This document shows, piece after piece, positions 8,969 through 19,400 of a stretch of 39,097 nucleotides of DNA. A program made the position numbers and the translations under genes. Numbering within the stretch: the first letter of the stretch is position 1; the number at the start of each line of letters is the position of its first letter. Source of the DNA: Thiocystis violascens (GTDB lineage: Bacteria; Pseudomonadota; Gammaproteobacteria; Chromatiales; Chromatiaceae); contig DYNM01000025.1 in the NCBI GenBank assembly GCA_020721065.1, forward strand, positions 1 to 39,097, in the 5' to 3' direction. The notes under the pieces were generated by a model. The model did not search any database, was not told the DNA's origin, and worked only from the letters and a program-made list of their open reading frames with translations.

Positions 8969-10378
8969 ATGCACGATATGACAATGACTGCCAAACCTTG
9001 GGCGGGACGTTTTAATGCGCCAACTGATGCCTTTGTTGAAGCGTTCACCGCCTCAGTGGGCTTCGATCAACGGCTATATGCCTATGATATTCAAGGTTCA
9101 ATTGCACACGCTACCATGTTGGCACAACAAGGCATCGTGACGCTTGCCGAACGCGACGCAATCATTAGCGGATTAGAAGCAGTGCGAGCAGAAATTGATG
9201 CTGGAACTTTTCATTGGTTAATTCCGTTAGAAGATGTACATATGAACATCGAAACTGCATTAACCGCACGAATTGGCGAAGCCGGTAAAAAACTACATAC
9301 TGGACGCTCGCGCAATGATCAAGTGGCAACCGATGTGCGATTATGGCTCCGCGCTGAAATTGATGAGATTTGTTTAGAAATTATGCGGTTACAAACTGCA
9401 TTACTTGATTTAGCCGAGCGCGAAGTGAATACAATTATGCCCGGCTTTACACATTTGCAAGTTGCGCAACCTATTACATTTGGACATCACCTACTGGCAT
9501 GGTTTGCGATGTTAGAACGTGATTATGAACGGTTCATTGATTGTCGGCGGCGCTTAAATGTGATGCCTTTAGGTGCTGCTGCACTCGCTGGCACAACTTA
9601 CCCAATTGATCGCCATTACACCGCACAATTGTTAGGTTTTGAGCGACCCGCTGAAAACTCACTTGATGCGGTATCAGATCGGGATTTTGCGATTGAATTC
9701 ACAGCAGGGGCAGCAATTTTAATGATGCACCTCTCGCGCTATTCTGAGGAACTCATTTTATGGTCATCTGCGCAATTCAATTTTATTGAACTCGCTGACA
9801 GTTTTTGCACCGGCTCTTCCATCATGCCGCAAAAGAAAAATCCAGATGTGCCTGAATTAGTACGCGGTAAAACTGGACGCATTTTTGGGCATTTGATGGG
9901 GTTGCTCACTTTAATGAAAAGTCAACCGCTGGCGTATAATAAAGACAATCAAGAAGATAAAGAACCGCTGTTTGATACCGTTGATAATCTAAAAGGTGCG
10001 CTGCGCGTATATGCTGATATGATGGGTAATATCACCTGTCAGCGCCAACAAATGCGAGCCGCCGCACAACGGGGATTTAGTACAGCGACTGATTTAGCAG
10101 ATTATTTAGTGCGGCGCGGTATTGCTTTCCGTGATGCACACGAAATTGTTGGTAAAGCAGTGGCGTTTGGAGTACGCGAAGGACGTGATTTATCTGAATT
10201 CACGTTAAGCGAATTGCAGCAGTTTTCTACCATGATTGCAGATGACGTGTTTACGGTATTGACATTAGAAGGTTCTGTGGCTGCTCGTGATCATTTTGGT
10301 GGTACTGCACCTCATCAGGTGCAGGCAGCAATTGCGCGGGCACGAGGACGATTACAGGCAATCAATGCCGCTCAATAG
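8969..10378 (+). CDS. argH: Argininosuccinate lyase
   Basis: ArgH splits argininosuccinate into arginine and fumarate, the last step of arginine synthesis. The family signature [12 protein letters not shown] is present, with [33 protein letters not shown] and [10 protein letters not shown] upstream. The N-terminal KPWAGRF is also typical. Three in-frame ATGs (8969, 8978, 8984) and a TTG at 8954 could start the protein; 8969 has GAG eight bases upstream and gives 469 residues, close to the usual length. Codon use is AT-rich at third positions compared with folP. No other arginine gene is adjacent, so it appears to be transcribed alone or with the small pyrophosphohydrolase gene downstream. Confidence 0.96.
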   Translation: MHDMTMTAKPWAGRFNAPTDAFVEAFTASVGFDQRLYAYDIQGSIAHATMLAQQGIVTLAERDAIISGLEAVRAEIDAGTFHWLIPLEDVHMNIETALTARIGEAGKKLHTGRSRNDQVATDVRLWLRAEIDEICLEIMRLQTALLDLAEREVNTIMPGFTHLQVAQPITFGHHLLAWFAMLERDYERFIDCRRRLNVMPLGAAALAGTTYPIDRHYTAQLLGFERPAENSLDAVSDRDFAIEFTAGAAILMMHLSRYSEELILWSSAQFNFIELADSFCTGSSIMPQKKNPDVPELVRGKTGRIFGHLMGLLTLMKSQPLAYNKDNQEDKEPLFDTVDNLKGALRVYADMMGNITCQRQQMRAAAQRGFSTATDLADYLVRRGIAFRDAHEIVGKAVAFGVREGRDLSEFTLSELQQFSTMIADDVFTVLTLEGSVAARDHFGGTAPHQVQAAIARARGRLQAINAAQ

Positions 10379-10473
10379 TCGCTTGAAAAGGAATGATGAT
10401 TTGAACAGCATTTGCGCAATTAAACATTGTTAAAAATGCTGTATTGATATTCACCGCATTGGCAAACATCGTG

Positions 10474-10830
10474 ATGACAGACAGCCTTGATCAATTAAAT
10501 GCCCAATTATTGAAATTTGCGCGTGAGCGCGATTGGGAGCAGTTCCACACGCCAAAAAATTTAGCAATGGCGTTGGCAGGTGAAACCGGAGAATTACTAG
10601 AACATTTTCAATGGTTGACGGCAATACAAAGCGCAACCTTAAGCGATGAAAAGAAACAGCAGGTCGGATATGAAATGGCGGATATTCTGCTGTATCTCAT
10701 TCGCTTGGCGGAGCGATTAGACATTGATTTGATTGCAGCAGCTAACGAAAAAATCGCAATTAACGCTATTCGTTATCCCGTTGCCAAGGTGCGTGGTGAT
10801 GCACGGCGAGCCGATGACTATATTGATTAA
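10474..10830 (+). CDS. MazG-like nucleotide pyrophosphohydrolase
   Basis: This 118-residue all-alpha protein resembles the small MazG-like or dCTPase (RS21-C6) family that hydrolyses nucleoside triphosphates to monophosphates and may clean the nucleotide pool. The metal-binding signature is visible as GETGELLEHFQWL around residues 33-45 and EMADILLYLIRLAERLDID around 68-86. The C-terminal YPVAKVRGDARRADDY is also characteristic of this subfamily. The ATG at 10474 is preceded by GTG, and no strong ribosome site is seen. The gene ends 22 bases before the convergent birA. Confidence 0.87.
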   Translation: MTDSLDQLNAQLLKFARERDWEQFHTPKNLAMALAGETGELLEHFQWLTAIQSATLSDEKKQQVGYEMADILLYLIRLAERLDIDLIAAANEKIAINAIRYPVAKVRGDARRADDYID

Positions 10831-10852
10831 AATCACTGATCGTCTATTTGTA

Positions 10853-11662
10853 TTATTGTTTGCGTAAACTCACTTCACCGGCATGAAATGTGCGCATACC
10901 GTTGGCAGTTTTTAATAGCAACGCGCCATCTTCTGCAATGCCATGATGAATACCGTTAATGATTTGATTGGCGCATATCAATTGCACGGGATGTCCTATC
11001 CAAGCATCAAATTGTCGCCAGCGTGTAAGAAATGGCGCGACACCTTCGCGCCCATAACACTCTAAAGCATTGATGAGCGCATCTAATAATTGTCCAGCTA
11101 TTTGATTGCGATTCAGTGGGCGCTCAACGATGTCTGCTAACGCTATCCAAGGTTGTGTAATCTCATTATCTACAGCAGCGGTCATGTGGACATTTAAGCC
11201 AATACCAACAATTAAAAAACTTGATCCCTGTGAATTGCCGCTCACTTCCAATAATAATCCTGCTACTTTGCGCCCGCGCCATAACACGTCATTTGGCCAT
11301 TTCAAATGAAGATCGTTGCCGCCAGCGGCTTGCAATACTTCCGCAACCACTGCGCCTACTGCCAAGCTCGTACCCGCGAGGGCGGCGGGTGGCAATGAAT
11401 AGCGCCATAGTAATGATAAATAAAGATTAACTGCTGGTGGTGAGTGCCAAATGTGCCCGCGTCGTCCGCGTCCGGCGGTTTGGCAATCAGCAAGACAAGC
11501 TGTTCCAGACGGTGCGCCGTTGGCAGCTTGGCGCTGTAATTCGCTATTGGTGGAATCAAGTTGTTGATACAGAGCAAGATGATGAAGTGCTATTTGTCCA
11601 GTTGCAGACATTGCGCTTTTAATACGATCAGCATTCAGGGATTCGTATGATGCGTGTGACAT
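10853..11662 (-). CDS. birA: Biotin-[acetyl-CoA-carboxylase] ligase, monofunctional
   Basis: The enzyme activates biotin as biotinyl-AMP and attaches it to the carrier subunit of acetyl-CoA carboxylase. The motifs are clear: DSTNSELQRQA, the biotinyl-AMP loop GRGRRG within ADCQTAGRGRRGHIWHSP, LHLKWPNDVLWRGRKVAGLL and IVGIGLNVHM. A short C-terminal SH3-like domain ends in FHAGEVSLRKQ. At 269 residues it lacks the N-terminal DNA-binding domain of E. coli BirA; its N-terminus starts directly in the linker-like YESLNADRI. It should therefore ligate biotin but not repress the bio operon. No helix-turn-helix coding remnant was seen upstream, so this looks like a genuine short form. Confidence 0.93.
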   Translation of the reverse strand: MSHASYESLNADRIKSAMSATGQIALHHLALYQQLDSTNSELQRQAANGAPSGTACLADCQTAGRGRRGHIWHSPPAVNLYLSLLWRYSLPPAALAGTSLAVGAVVAEVLQAAGGNDLHLKWPNDVLWRGRKVAGLLLEVSGNSQGSSFLIVGIGLNVHMTAAVDNEITQPWIALADIVERPLNRNQIAGQLLDALINALECYGREGVAPFLTRWRQFDAWIGHPVQLICANQIINGIHHGIAEDGALLLKTANGMRTFHAGEVSLRKQ

Positions 11663-11923
11663 AAAATTGTAGTAGTCTCTCAGTGTAAAAATAGCTTATT
11701 CGTGTGCTGATCAAGTCCGCTTAAATTAACGTTGTCAGTTCCAAGTTGCGCAATATGGTATCTGAATCAAGCGCATTGATAATAAAAGATACTTGCAAAC
11801 TTTTTGAGTAAAACGAGATGTCTTGTCACTGCTTGTTTGAGATGTGACTTGTTTTTGGCGCTCACAGTATCCAATTGCGTTAGCACCAACTTGTCATCGT
11901 GATTATCAGTATTGGAGCAACTC

Positions 11924-12517
11924 ATGCGTCATTTATTTTCAGTGTGCCTGTTATCTGCTTGTTGTACCGCTTCGTCAGCGTTTGCGGATTGGACGCTTGA
12001 CCCAGCGCGGTCTCATCTCACTTTCATTTCTATCAAGGCGAATAACGTCGCCGAACTCAATACTTTTGGCACCATGACTGGCAGCGTCAATGCCAATGGA
12101 CAGGCGCTGATTCGGCTGCCGTTGGATAGCGTTGAGACTTTGATTCCAATCCGCAACGAGCGGATGCGGCAATTTTTGTTTGACACCACGAATTATCAGG
12201 AAGCGGTGTTGCGGGCGCAGTTTGATCCGCAGGTCATCGACCGTTTGCAAGTCGGCGAGATCGCGCAGGTCAACGCCGAGAGTTCACTGTTGCTGCACGG
12301 GCTGGCGCAGCCGCTGACGCTGACGCTGCAAGTGGCGAAGCTGACTGCGGAAACCTTGCTGGTGGCGAGTGTGAAGCCGGTGGTTGTGGACGCAGCGAAG
12401 TTCGGGATGAGCGAAGGCGTGGAAAAATTGCGGGAATTGGCGGGGTTATCGGCGATCAGCACGGCAGTCCCCGTGACCTTTGTCGTGACTTTGGTTGCCG
12501 CGCCAGCAGCGGAATAA
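11924..12517 (+). CDS. YceI-like secreted lipid-binding protein
   Basis: This is a 197-residue exported protein of the YceI (lipocalin-like) family, which binds polyisoprenoid-type lipids in the periplasm. The mature part begins DWTLDPARSHLTFISIKAN, the usual opening of the family. GGAG six bases before the ATG fixes the start. The N-terminus MRHLFSVCLLSACC is a short signal sequence that can be read two ways: LSAC looks like a lipobox, whereas AFA followed by Asp looks like a signal peptidase I site. The gene is single on this strand and is followed by the convergent rluB. Confidence 0.86.
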   Translation: MRHLFSVCLLSACCTASSAFADWTLDPARSHLTFISIKANNVAELNTFGTMTGSVNANGQALIRLPLDSVETLIPIRNERMRQFLFDTTNYQEAVLRAQFDPQVIDRLQVGEIAQVNAESSLLLHGLAQPLTLTLQVAKLTAETLLVASVKPVVVDAAKFGMSEGVEKLRELAGLSAISTAVPVTFVVTLVAAPAAE

Positions 12518-12547
12518 ACCCGCCGCAGCGCGTTCTGGCAGCGGTCG

Positions 12548-13402
12548 TTATCGCCGCAAAAAGGGATGATTGGACGCCGGCGGCGCGTGGCGATGAGCGC
12601 CCACTTGACGCGCTCCCGGCACCGTCAAACCTGCCAAACCCATCAAGGTCGCTTGTTCACTGTCGGTTAATGGACGCCAATTGCCGGTGAACAAGCGCCG
12701 TCCCAATTCAATGTTGCCGTAGCGGATACGGATCAAGCGGCTGACAATACAGCCAGCCGCTTCCCACAACCGCCGCACTTCACGGTTGCGCCCTTCGTGC
12801 AGCACGACGTGAAACCACTGATTTGCGCCGGTGCCACCTTGCGCAGTCACAGCGTCAAATTTCGCCATACCATCTTCCAATTCAATGCCGCTGGTCAGCC
12901 GTTCCAAAGTCCCGGGCGGCACCGCACCGAGAATGCGTACCGCGTACTCGCGCTCCAATTCCCGCGACGGGTGCATCAGCCGATTCGCTAAGTCGCCGTC
13001 AGTGGTGAACAAAATCAAGCCAGAAGTGTTGATGTCCAAACGGCCGACCGCAATCCAGCGTCCGTCTTTGGGGCGCGGCAGGTGGCGAAACACGGTGGGA
13101 CGCTCTTCGGGATCACGGCGCGTAACCAGTTCGCCCTCCGGTTTGTGATAAGCAATGATCTGCGGCACGGTATCGCGCTGGCGCTTGAGTTTCACATCCC
13201 GGTTATCAACACGAATGCGGTCGGCGCTGGTGGCGCGATCACCGAGTTTGGCCAGTGCGCCATTGACGCGCACCCGCCCGGCGACGATCCAACTTTCGAT
13301 GTCACGCCGCGAGCCGAGGCCGGCTTCAGCGAGGAGTTTTTGGAGGCGCACGGGTTCTTCAGTGACGCGAGGCAGTGCGGAATGACGGCGGCGTTGCAAC
13401 AT
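12548..13402 (-). CDS. rluB: 23S rRNA pseudouridine synthase, RsuA/RluB family
   Basis: The protein has an N-terminal S4 RNA-binding domain (VRLQKLLAEAGLGSRRDIE) followed by a pseudouridine synthase domain. The catalytic motif VGRLDINTSGLILFTTDGD contains the Asp nucleophile, and LHEGRNREVRRLWEA is the RsuA/RluB/E/F motif. RluB modifies the 2605 region of 23S rRNA in E. coli. The frame is open back to 13753, but the ATG at 13402 gives a standard 284-residue protein and avoids overlapping the divergent yajD, so it is preferred. The C-terminus is a short basic tail. Assignment to RluB rather than RluE or RluF rests on the S4 domain and overall layout. Confidence 0.9.
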   Translation of the reverse strand: MLQRRRHSALPRVTEEPVRLQKLLAEAGLGSRRDIESWIVAGRVRVNGALAKLGDRATSADRIRVDNRDVKLKRQRDTVPQIIAYHKPEGELVTRRDPEERPTVFRHLPRPKDGRWIAVGRLDINTSGLILFTTDGDLANRLMHPSRELEREYAVRILGAVPPGTLERLTSGIELEDGMAKFDAVTAQGGTGANQWFHVVLHEGRNREVRRLWEAAGCIVSRLIRIRYGNIELGRRLFTGNWRPLTDSEQATLMGLAGLTVPGARQVGAHRHAPPASNHPFLRR

Positions 13403-13531
13403 GGTTGACGGTCTCAAACAATACATATTGACCGACATTATGCACTCATATAGGGCACTGACCGCAGCGAGCGAGCGTCGTATCATCGCACCGACTGACA
13501 ACCGCCAACTTTTTTTTACAGGAATCCACCC

Positions 13532-13942
13532 ATGACCACGCCTCCCGCCCGTCACGGTAAAACTGGCAAACCGATCAACAGCGCCAAACTCGACCGCGTC
13601 GTCGCCGACGCCCGCAAAGCCAGCGAGGAACGCGCCGCTGGTTATCGGGAACAGGCGCTCAAACTTTATGATTGGGTTTGCGGACGCTGTGCGCGTACCT
13701 TTACCCGCGATAATTTGCGGGAATTGACGGTGCATCACAAAGACATGGATCACGACAATAACCCGCCCGACGGCAGCAATTGGGAGCTGTTATGCGTGTA
13801 TTGCCACGACAATGAACATCAAAAATATGAAGAGCATTTAGCGGCACTCGCAGCCGGACGCGGCGGTAAACAAGGTATGGGTAAACAAACCACGCATAAT
13901 CCCTTTGCGGCGCTGGCTGGTTTACTCAAAAAAGAAGAATAA
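13532..13942 (+). CDS. yajD: YajD-like HNH nuclease
   Basis: This is a 136-residue HNH-fold protein of the YajD type. It has a Cys pair in CGRCARTF (about residues 50-53), the HH of LTVHHKDMDHDNNPPDGSNW and a second Cys with His in LLCVYCHDNEHQKY, which together form the zinc-bound HNH site. The C-terminal extension GKQTTHNPFAALAGLLKK is typical of YajD. AGGAA lies about ten bases before the ATG. The biological role of YajD is not well established. It diverges from rluB across a 129-base region. Confidence 0.88.
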   Translation: MTTPPARHGKTGKPINSAKLDRVVADARKASEERAAGYREQALKLYDWVCGRCARTFTRDNLRELTVHHKDMDHDNNPPDGSNWELLCVYCHDNEHQKYEEHLAALAAGRGGKQGMGKQTTHNPFAALAGLLKKEE

Positions 13943-14070
13943 CGCGCCGAGTTCAATAAACAGTCACATCTCACCGCAATACTATTAACGCGAACCGCAC
14001 CTAATAGAAACTCAAGTCACCGACAACGGTATTCTATTGCGCATTTTGATCACTTATTTGGAAATGAAAC

Positions 14071-14913
14071 ATGCTTGATTCAAATCGCTGGTTTTCTGAA
14101 ATTTCTGAGAATGACGGCAGCGCCTTTTCACTCAAAATTACCGAACGCTTACACGCGGAACAAACGCCATTTCAATTCATTGAAATTTACGCCACCACCG
14201 GCTTTGGCAATTTAATGGTGATTGACGGCTGCACCATGTTGTCAACCCGCGACAATTTCCTGTATCACGAAATGATGTCGCATCCGGCGCTCTTCACACA
14301 TCCCGCGCCGCGTCGGGTCTGCATCATCGGCGGTGGCGATTGCGGCACCTTGCGCGAAGTGCTCAAACATCCAGCGGTGGAAACCGCAGTGCAGATTGAC
14401 ATTGACGAGCAGGTCACGCGGCTGGCGGAGCGGTTTTTCCCCGAATTGACCGCTGCCAATAACGATCCGCGAGCGCAATTGCTGTTTGAAGATGGCGTGC
14501 GTTGGATTCAAAACGCCGCACCCGGCAGCGTCGATGTCTTGATTATTGATAGCACCGATCCGGTCGGGCCGGCGGTGGGACTGTTCACCAGCGCCTTTTA
14601 TGCCGACTGCCAGCGCGTGTTGGGCACCAACGGGATTTTGGTGCAACAGAGCGAATCACCTTTGTTTCACCAACAAATTTTGCGCGACATGCACAACGCG
14701 ATGCGCAGCGCGGGTTTCGCCAACACGCAAACGTTGTTGTTTCCACAGCCAATTTATCCATCAGGCTGGTGGAGCGCGACCTTGGCGAGCTGCACCGTGT
14801 CGCTGACGGAATTTGACGTTGCAGCGGCGCAACAAAAGCCGTTTGCGACCGAGTATTACAACGCCGACATTCACCGCGCTGCGCTGGCGGTGCCAGAATT
14901 GATGCGCCGTTAA
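14071..14913 (+). CDS. speE: Polyamine aminopropyltransferase (spermidine synthase)
   Basis: SpeE transfers the aminopropyl group of decarboxylated S-adenosylmethionine to putrescine. The 280-residue protein has the nucleotide-binding motif RRVCIIGGGDCGTLREVLKH, with Cys replacing the more common second Gly pair member, and the catalytic IIDSTDPVGPA. The N-terminal beta domain contains FGNLMVIDGCTMLSTRDNF, and YHEMMSHPALFTHP precedes the Rossmann fold. It ends YYNADIHRAALAVPE. No speD is adjacent in the window. A hairpin lies just downstream. Confidence 0.95.
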   Translation: MLDSNRWFSEISENDGSAFSLKITERLHAEQTPFQFIEIYATTGFGNLMVIDGCTMLSTRDNFLYHEMMSHPALFTHPAPRRVCIIGGGDCGTLREVLKHPAVETAVQIDIDEQVTRLAERFFPELTAANNDPRAQLLFEDGVRWIQNAAPGSVDVLIIDSTDPVGPAVGLFTSAFYADCQRVLGTNGILVQQSESPLFHQQILRDMHNAMRSAGFANTQTLLFPQPIYPSGWWSATLASCTVSLTEFDVAAAQQKPFATEYYNADIHRAALAVPELMRR

Positions 14914-14928
14914 ATCTTCAAATCACCG

Positions 14929-14949
14929 CCCCCTTTTTTTCAAAGGGGG
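14929..14949. terminator. Hairpin after speE
   Basis: CCCCCTTT pairs with AAAGGGGG around a five-base loop (TTTTC), an eight-base-pair perfect stem 15 bases after the speE stop. No long T run follows the right arm, so it is not a textbook rho-independent terminator. It may stabilise the speE mRNA end or belong to a dispersed repeat family. Confidence 0.45.
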
Positions 14950-15011
14950 ATTGATCAAAAATGAACTTTTATTAAGAAAAAAGATGAATTGTATTATTGG
15001 GATATTTCACT

Positions 15012-16496
15012 TTGAACCCGCTTAAAAAACTCGCTTCACAAACTGCTATTTATGGCGTCAGCAGCGTCTTCGGGCGCTTTCTCAATTATCTACTGGTTCC
15101 GTTATTAACCTACACTTTTGCCCCCGCAGAATACGGCGTCATTGCCGAATTTTATGCGTATATGGGCTTTTTTGCTGTGATCTTAGTGTTCGGATTAGAA
15201 ACGGGTTATTTCCGTTTTCGCGCCAGCGGTGAATGGCAATCTGAGCGCGTATTCAGCACCATATTTAGCACGTTGCTGGTGCTGAATGTCGGCTTTTTTC
15301 TTTTATTGTGTTGGCAACGTCAACCACTCGCCGAATTATTAAACCATTCAGAACACAGCAATTATATTGTATGGTGCGCAGCAATTTTGGCGCTTGATTC
15401 AATGGGCGCGATTGCCTTTGCCCGTTTACGCGCTGAAGAACGCGCAGCGCGTTTTGCCACGCTCAAATTATTAGAAATTGGCGTTAATGTGGGATTAACG
15501 GTTTTCTTTATTAGCGTCTGTCGGCAAGCATTTGTGCATGATCCCAATTCAGTGCTCGGCGCATTATGGAATCCTGAGTTAGGCGTGGGTTATGTATTTC
15601 TTGCCAATCTCGTTGCGAGTGGCTTAAAACTTTTATTATTAACGCCGCAATTGCGCATCACGCTAACGTGGTTTGATCTGGAACTGTTTCAGCGCGTGCT
15701 GCGCTATTCTCTGCCGATGGTTGTGATTGGTTTTGCGGGGATTATCAATGAAATGCTCGACCGCGCAGCATTAAAATATCTGTTGCCATTTGACGATGCA
15801 ACCAACATGGCGCAGCTCGGTATTTATAGCGCCTGTTATAAGTTATCTATTTTAATGGCGCTGTTTATTCAAGCCTTCCGTTACGCGGGTGAACCGTTCT
15901 TTTTTAATTATGCACAACAGAGCGATGCTCGCCAAACGTATGCGTTGGTGCTCAATTGGTTTGTGATTTGCTGCACGGCGTTATTTTTGCTGGTGACACT
16001 TTATATTGATCTGTTTCAATACTTTGTTGGCAGTGACTATCGCAGCGGGTTAAGCGTGGTGCCGGTGCTGTTATTAGCCAGCATTTTACTCGGTATTTAT
16101 GTGAATTTGTCGATTTGGTATAAGTTGACTGATCGCACTTTACTCGGTGCTGGTGTGTCGTTAGTTGGCGCTGCAATCACGATTATTTTGTTGTTATGGT
16201 GGGTGCCACTTTATGGTTATGTGGGTGCTGCGTGGGCGCATTTAGTCTGTTATGGCGCGATGGTGATGATGTCGTATTTATTAGGTCGCCATTATTATCC
16301 AGTGCCTTATGATTTCAAACGTGTTGGCGGTTATATTGGTTTGGCAGTTGCGTTGCTATTCGCGCAGCATCTGTGGCAAGAATACAGTTTATGGTCAAGC
16401 TGGATAACTGCAACTGTTTGTTTCAGCATCTTTTTTATCGTGGTATTTATTGTTGATGTGCGTCCGTTAAAGCAGCGTTTCCGTCGCAGTATTTAA
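15012..16496 (+). CDS. Oligosaccharide flippase (Wzx/MOP superfamily)
   Basis: This is a polytopic membrane protein of about 494 residues with 12-14 hydrophobic segments. Its opening NPLKKLASQTAIYGVSS followed by GRFLNYLLVPL is typical of polysaccharide flippases that move lipid-linked sugar units across the inner membrane. No ATG is available near the start: the TTG at 15012 fits the family's N-terminus and has GGGA about nine bases upstream, and another TTG lies at 14997. No glycosyltransferase or polymerase gene is nearby, so the polysaccharide cannot be named. The 3' end overlaps the convergent hybrid kinase gene by 30 bases. Confidence 0.88.
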   Translation: MNPLKKLASQTAIYGVSSVFGRFLNYLLVPLLTYTFAPAEYGVIAEFYAYMGFFAVILVFGLETGYFRFRASGEWQSERVFSTIFSTLLVLNVGFFLLLCWQRQPLAELLNHSEHSNYIVWCAAILALDSMGAIAFARLRAEERAARFATLKLLEIGVNVGLTVFFISVCRQAFVHDPNSVLGALWNPELGVGYVFLANLVASGLKLLLLTPQLRITLTWFDLELFQRVLRYSLPMVVIGFAGIINEMLDRAALKYLLPFDDATNMAQLGIYSACYKLSILMALFIQAFRYAGEPFFFNYAQQSDARQTYALVLNWFVICCTALFLLVTLYIDLFQYFVGSDYRSGLSVVPVLLLASILLGIYVNLSIWYKLTDRTLLGAGVSLVGAAITIILLLWWVPLYGYVGAAWAHLVCYGAMVMMSYLLGRHYYPVPYDFKRVGGYIGLAVALLFAQHLWQEYSLWSSWITATVCFSIFFIVVFIVDVRPLKQRFRRSI

Positions 16497-19400
16497 TCCT
16501 AATTCTGTGTTCATTCTGTCACGCAATTGCGTTAATTCAGTGTCGATGATTAACACTTGTTGCGTGAGTTGAGCAAGATCGTCATACGCGCTTGTCCGTT
16601 CTAAATTTGCCGCTGCCGCGCTCAAGCGTTGTCCGCCGACATTGAGTGCTGCGCCCTTGATTGTGTGGGCGTGTCGCCGCGCTTTTAAGCGGTCATCAAT
16701 TGCCAAACTTTCACGCAACGCATTGATTTGTAACGGCATATCTGCTAAAAATCCTTCGGCAACGCGCCGTGCCAGCGCCATGTCATCCAACAGCCGTGCC
16801 AGCAAATCGTCACGATCAAAAATCAACGGTGTCGCCGCCGGCGCTGCTGTTGGCGCATTCGCCAACGTCACCGCAAAACACGGTAGCCATTTGCGCAATA
16901 CCGCTGCCAACTGCTGCGGCGTGACTGGCTTGGCGACATAGTCATTCATGCCCGCGTGCAGACAACGTTCCCGATCACCCTGCATCGCGTTGGCGGTCAT
17001 GGCGATGATGGGAACTTTTGGGTTGTGTACCGTCGCCGCCAGCGCCCGAATGCACCGCGTGGTCTCCAAACCATCCAGCACCGGCATCTGTAAATCCATC
17101 AAAATCAAGTCATACGCCTGCACACTCAGCGCCGCCAACGCCTCGGCTCCATTCAGCACTGCTTCTGCGTTTAATCCCAGCTTTTTGAGGATGCCCAGCG
17201 CCACCTGCTGATTGGTGATGTTGTCTTCTACCAACAAAATTTGTGCCTGACAGTTGGCGAATTGTTGCGCGGCAGTTGCCCCTGACAGGGTTGGCAGCGG
17301 CAACTTCGCCTCGGTGCTGGGCAGCGCCAGCAACGCGGTGAACCAAAATTCTGATCCCAAACCTTCCACGCTGGTCACGCCAATTGTGCCGCCCATCAAT
17401 TCCACCAACTGGCGCGAAATCGCCAGCCCCAAACCCGTGCCGCCGTAGCGCCGCGTGGTGGAAGCGTCAACCTGCGTGAACTTGTCGAATAGCAAACCGA
17501 GCTTGTCTTCAGGAATGCCGATGCCGGTGTCTTGCACCGCAAAGCGTAACAACACCTGTTCCTCGGTATGCAGCAGCACCGCCACCGTGCTGTTGACCGC
17601 GCCGCTGGGCGTGAACTTGATCGCGTTGCCGATCAAATTGATGAGAACTTGCCGCAGTCGCCCCGGATCACCGCACAGATATTGCGGCACATCAGGAGCC
17701 ACCGTGCAGGAGAATTCCAAACCCTTGACTTGAGCTTGAAACTGCAACGCCTCGCGCACGTCCTGCGCCAGCCGCAGCAAGTCAAATTCCAACAGTTCTA
17801 AATCGAGCTTGCCGGCTTCAATTTTGGAGAGATCAAGAATGTCGTTAATCAGCCGCAACAGCACTGCGCCGCTGTCATTGACGATGTTGAGATAGTGGCG
17901 CTGTTCATCAGTCAAAGCGGTATCAAACAACAAACCGGTCATGCCGATGATGCCGTTCATCGGGGTGCGAATTTCGTGGCTCATATTGGCGAGAAATTCA
18001 CTTTTCGCCATGCTCGCCAACTCCGCTCGTGCTGCCTGTTCCTGCGCAAACGCGGTTTGCAGTTCCAAATCCGCGTTGAGCAATTCAGTCTCTTCCTTGG
18101 CACGCCGCAGCTCTTCTTCAGCCCGTTTACGCTCGGTGATGTCGGTGTGAGAACCCGCCATGCGAAAAGGCACGCCGTCGTCATTCCAAATCGCCGCGCC
18201 TCGCGCATTAATCCAACGATAGCTGCCGTCTTTGTGGCGCAGGCGAAATTCAACGCTGTACAGCGGTTGGCGCTCTTTGAGATACCGCTGTAACCCATTG
18301 TTGACCACCGCAACATCGTCGGGATGCAAGCGTCCAAAAAAGCTGTCCGGGAGATTGGGCAATTCCTCATCCCGATAGCCGAGTTGGTCTTTCCAACGCG
18401 GCGAGAAAAACACGCGCTCAGTCTCTCGATTCCAATCCCAGATGCCATCGTTGGAACCTTTGATTGCCAGCGCAAACTGCTCACGGCTGGCACACAACGC
18501 CCGTTGTTGGCTGAGGATGTCCTGATCGGCGCGGCGCAACAGCACCACAATCATCCCCAACAACAGCGCCAGCATGACGACTCCCATCGTGCTGCCGAGC
18601 GTCAGAAAGCGTTTGAAAGCGTGCTGTTCGGCGTTGAAATCGTGCATCACCACCAAGGTGCCGACTTCTTGTCCGCTGACATCGTGTAACGGCGTGCCCA
18701 ACAAATACCAATCATGTCCAGCAAATACTTGGTGCTGCGGGTGCTGTTGGTAGCGCGTTGCCAATGGCGGATCAAGCGCAGGTACGAACGCATCTGGCAC
18801 CCGACCTTGGGAGGCATAGATCACCACGCTGTGGGGCAAGCGTTCCCAATCCGCCTCGCGCCCTAAACGCCGCATTCCGTGTTCCCACGCCTCGCGCTCC
18901 AACAACGATTTGTGCAAGGTAATTGCCAACTGGCTACCCGAACGCTGTTGCAGATGGTGCAACACCTCCTCGATTTCCTTACCAAATTCGATATAACCCA
19001 GCGTTTTGCCGTCAACGATCACCGGCTGCACCACTCGCAACGTGAGGGTGCCGAGCGAATTGATCTCAATTCCCGCCGCTAGTGCGCCGGTGCGCTCCGC
19101 TTCACGGGTGGTAAAACGATCAATGCGGTCGCCAAAGTGATTGGGATTGTGCAGCCGCAATAAACAGGTGCGCTGGCGATCCAATACATAAAGATGACTG
19201 AGGTGATAGTCGCGGTGCAGTTGTTGATACAACGCTTGCCACGCCGTGCGCAGGCGTTTGCGGTCGCCGCTTTGCAGCGCCTTGTGCAAGCGTGCATCAG
19301 CGGCTAGTGGTTGGAGCGCGATGGCGAGTCCATCTGCTTGTTGGCTCAATAAATCTTTAAAATTATTAGATATTTGGGCGCTGAGGCTGCTGAGAGTGCC

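Noticed and set aside
13403..13753. N-terminal extension of the rluB frame
   Set aside because: It would cover the divergent yajD start and has no family match; the S4 domain begins right after the ATG at 13402.
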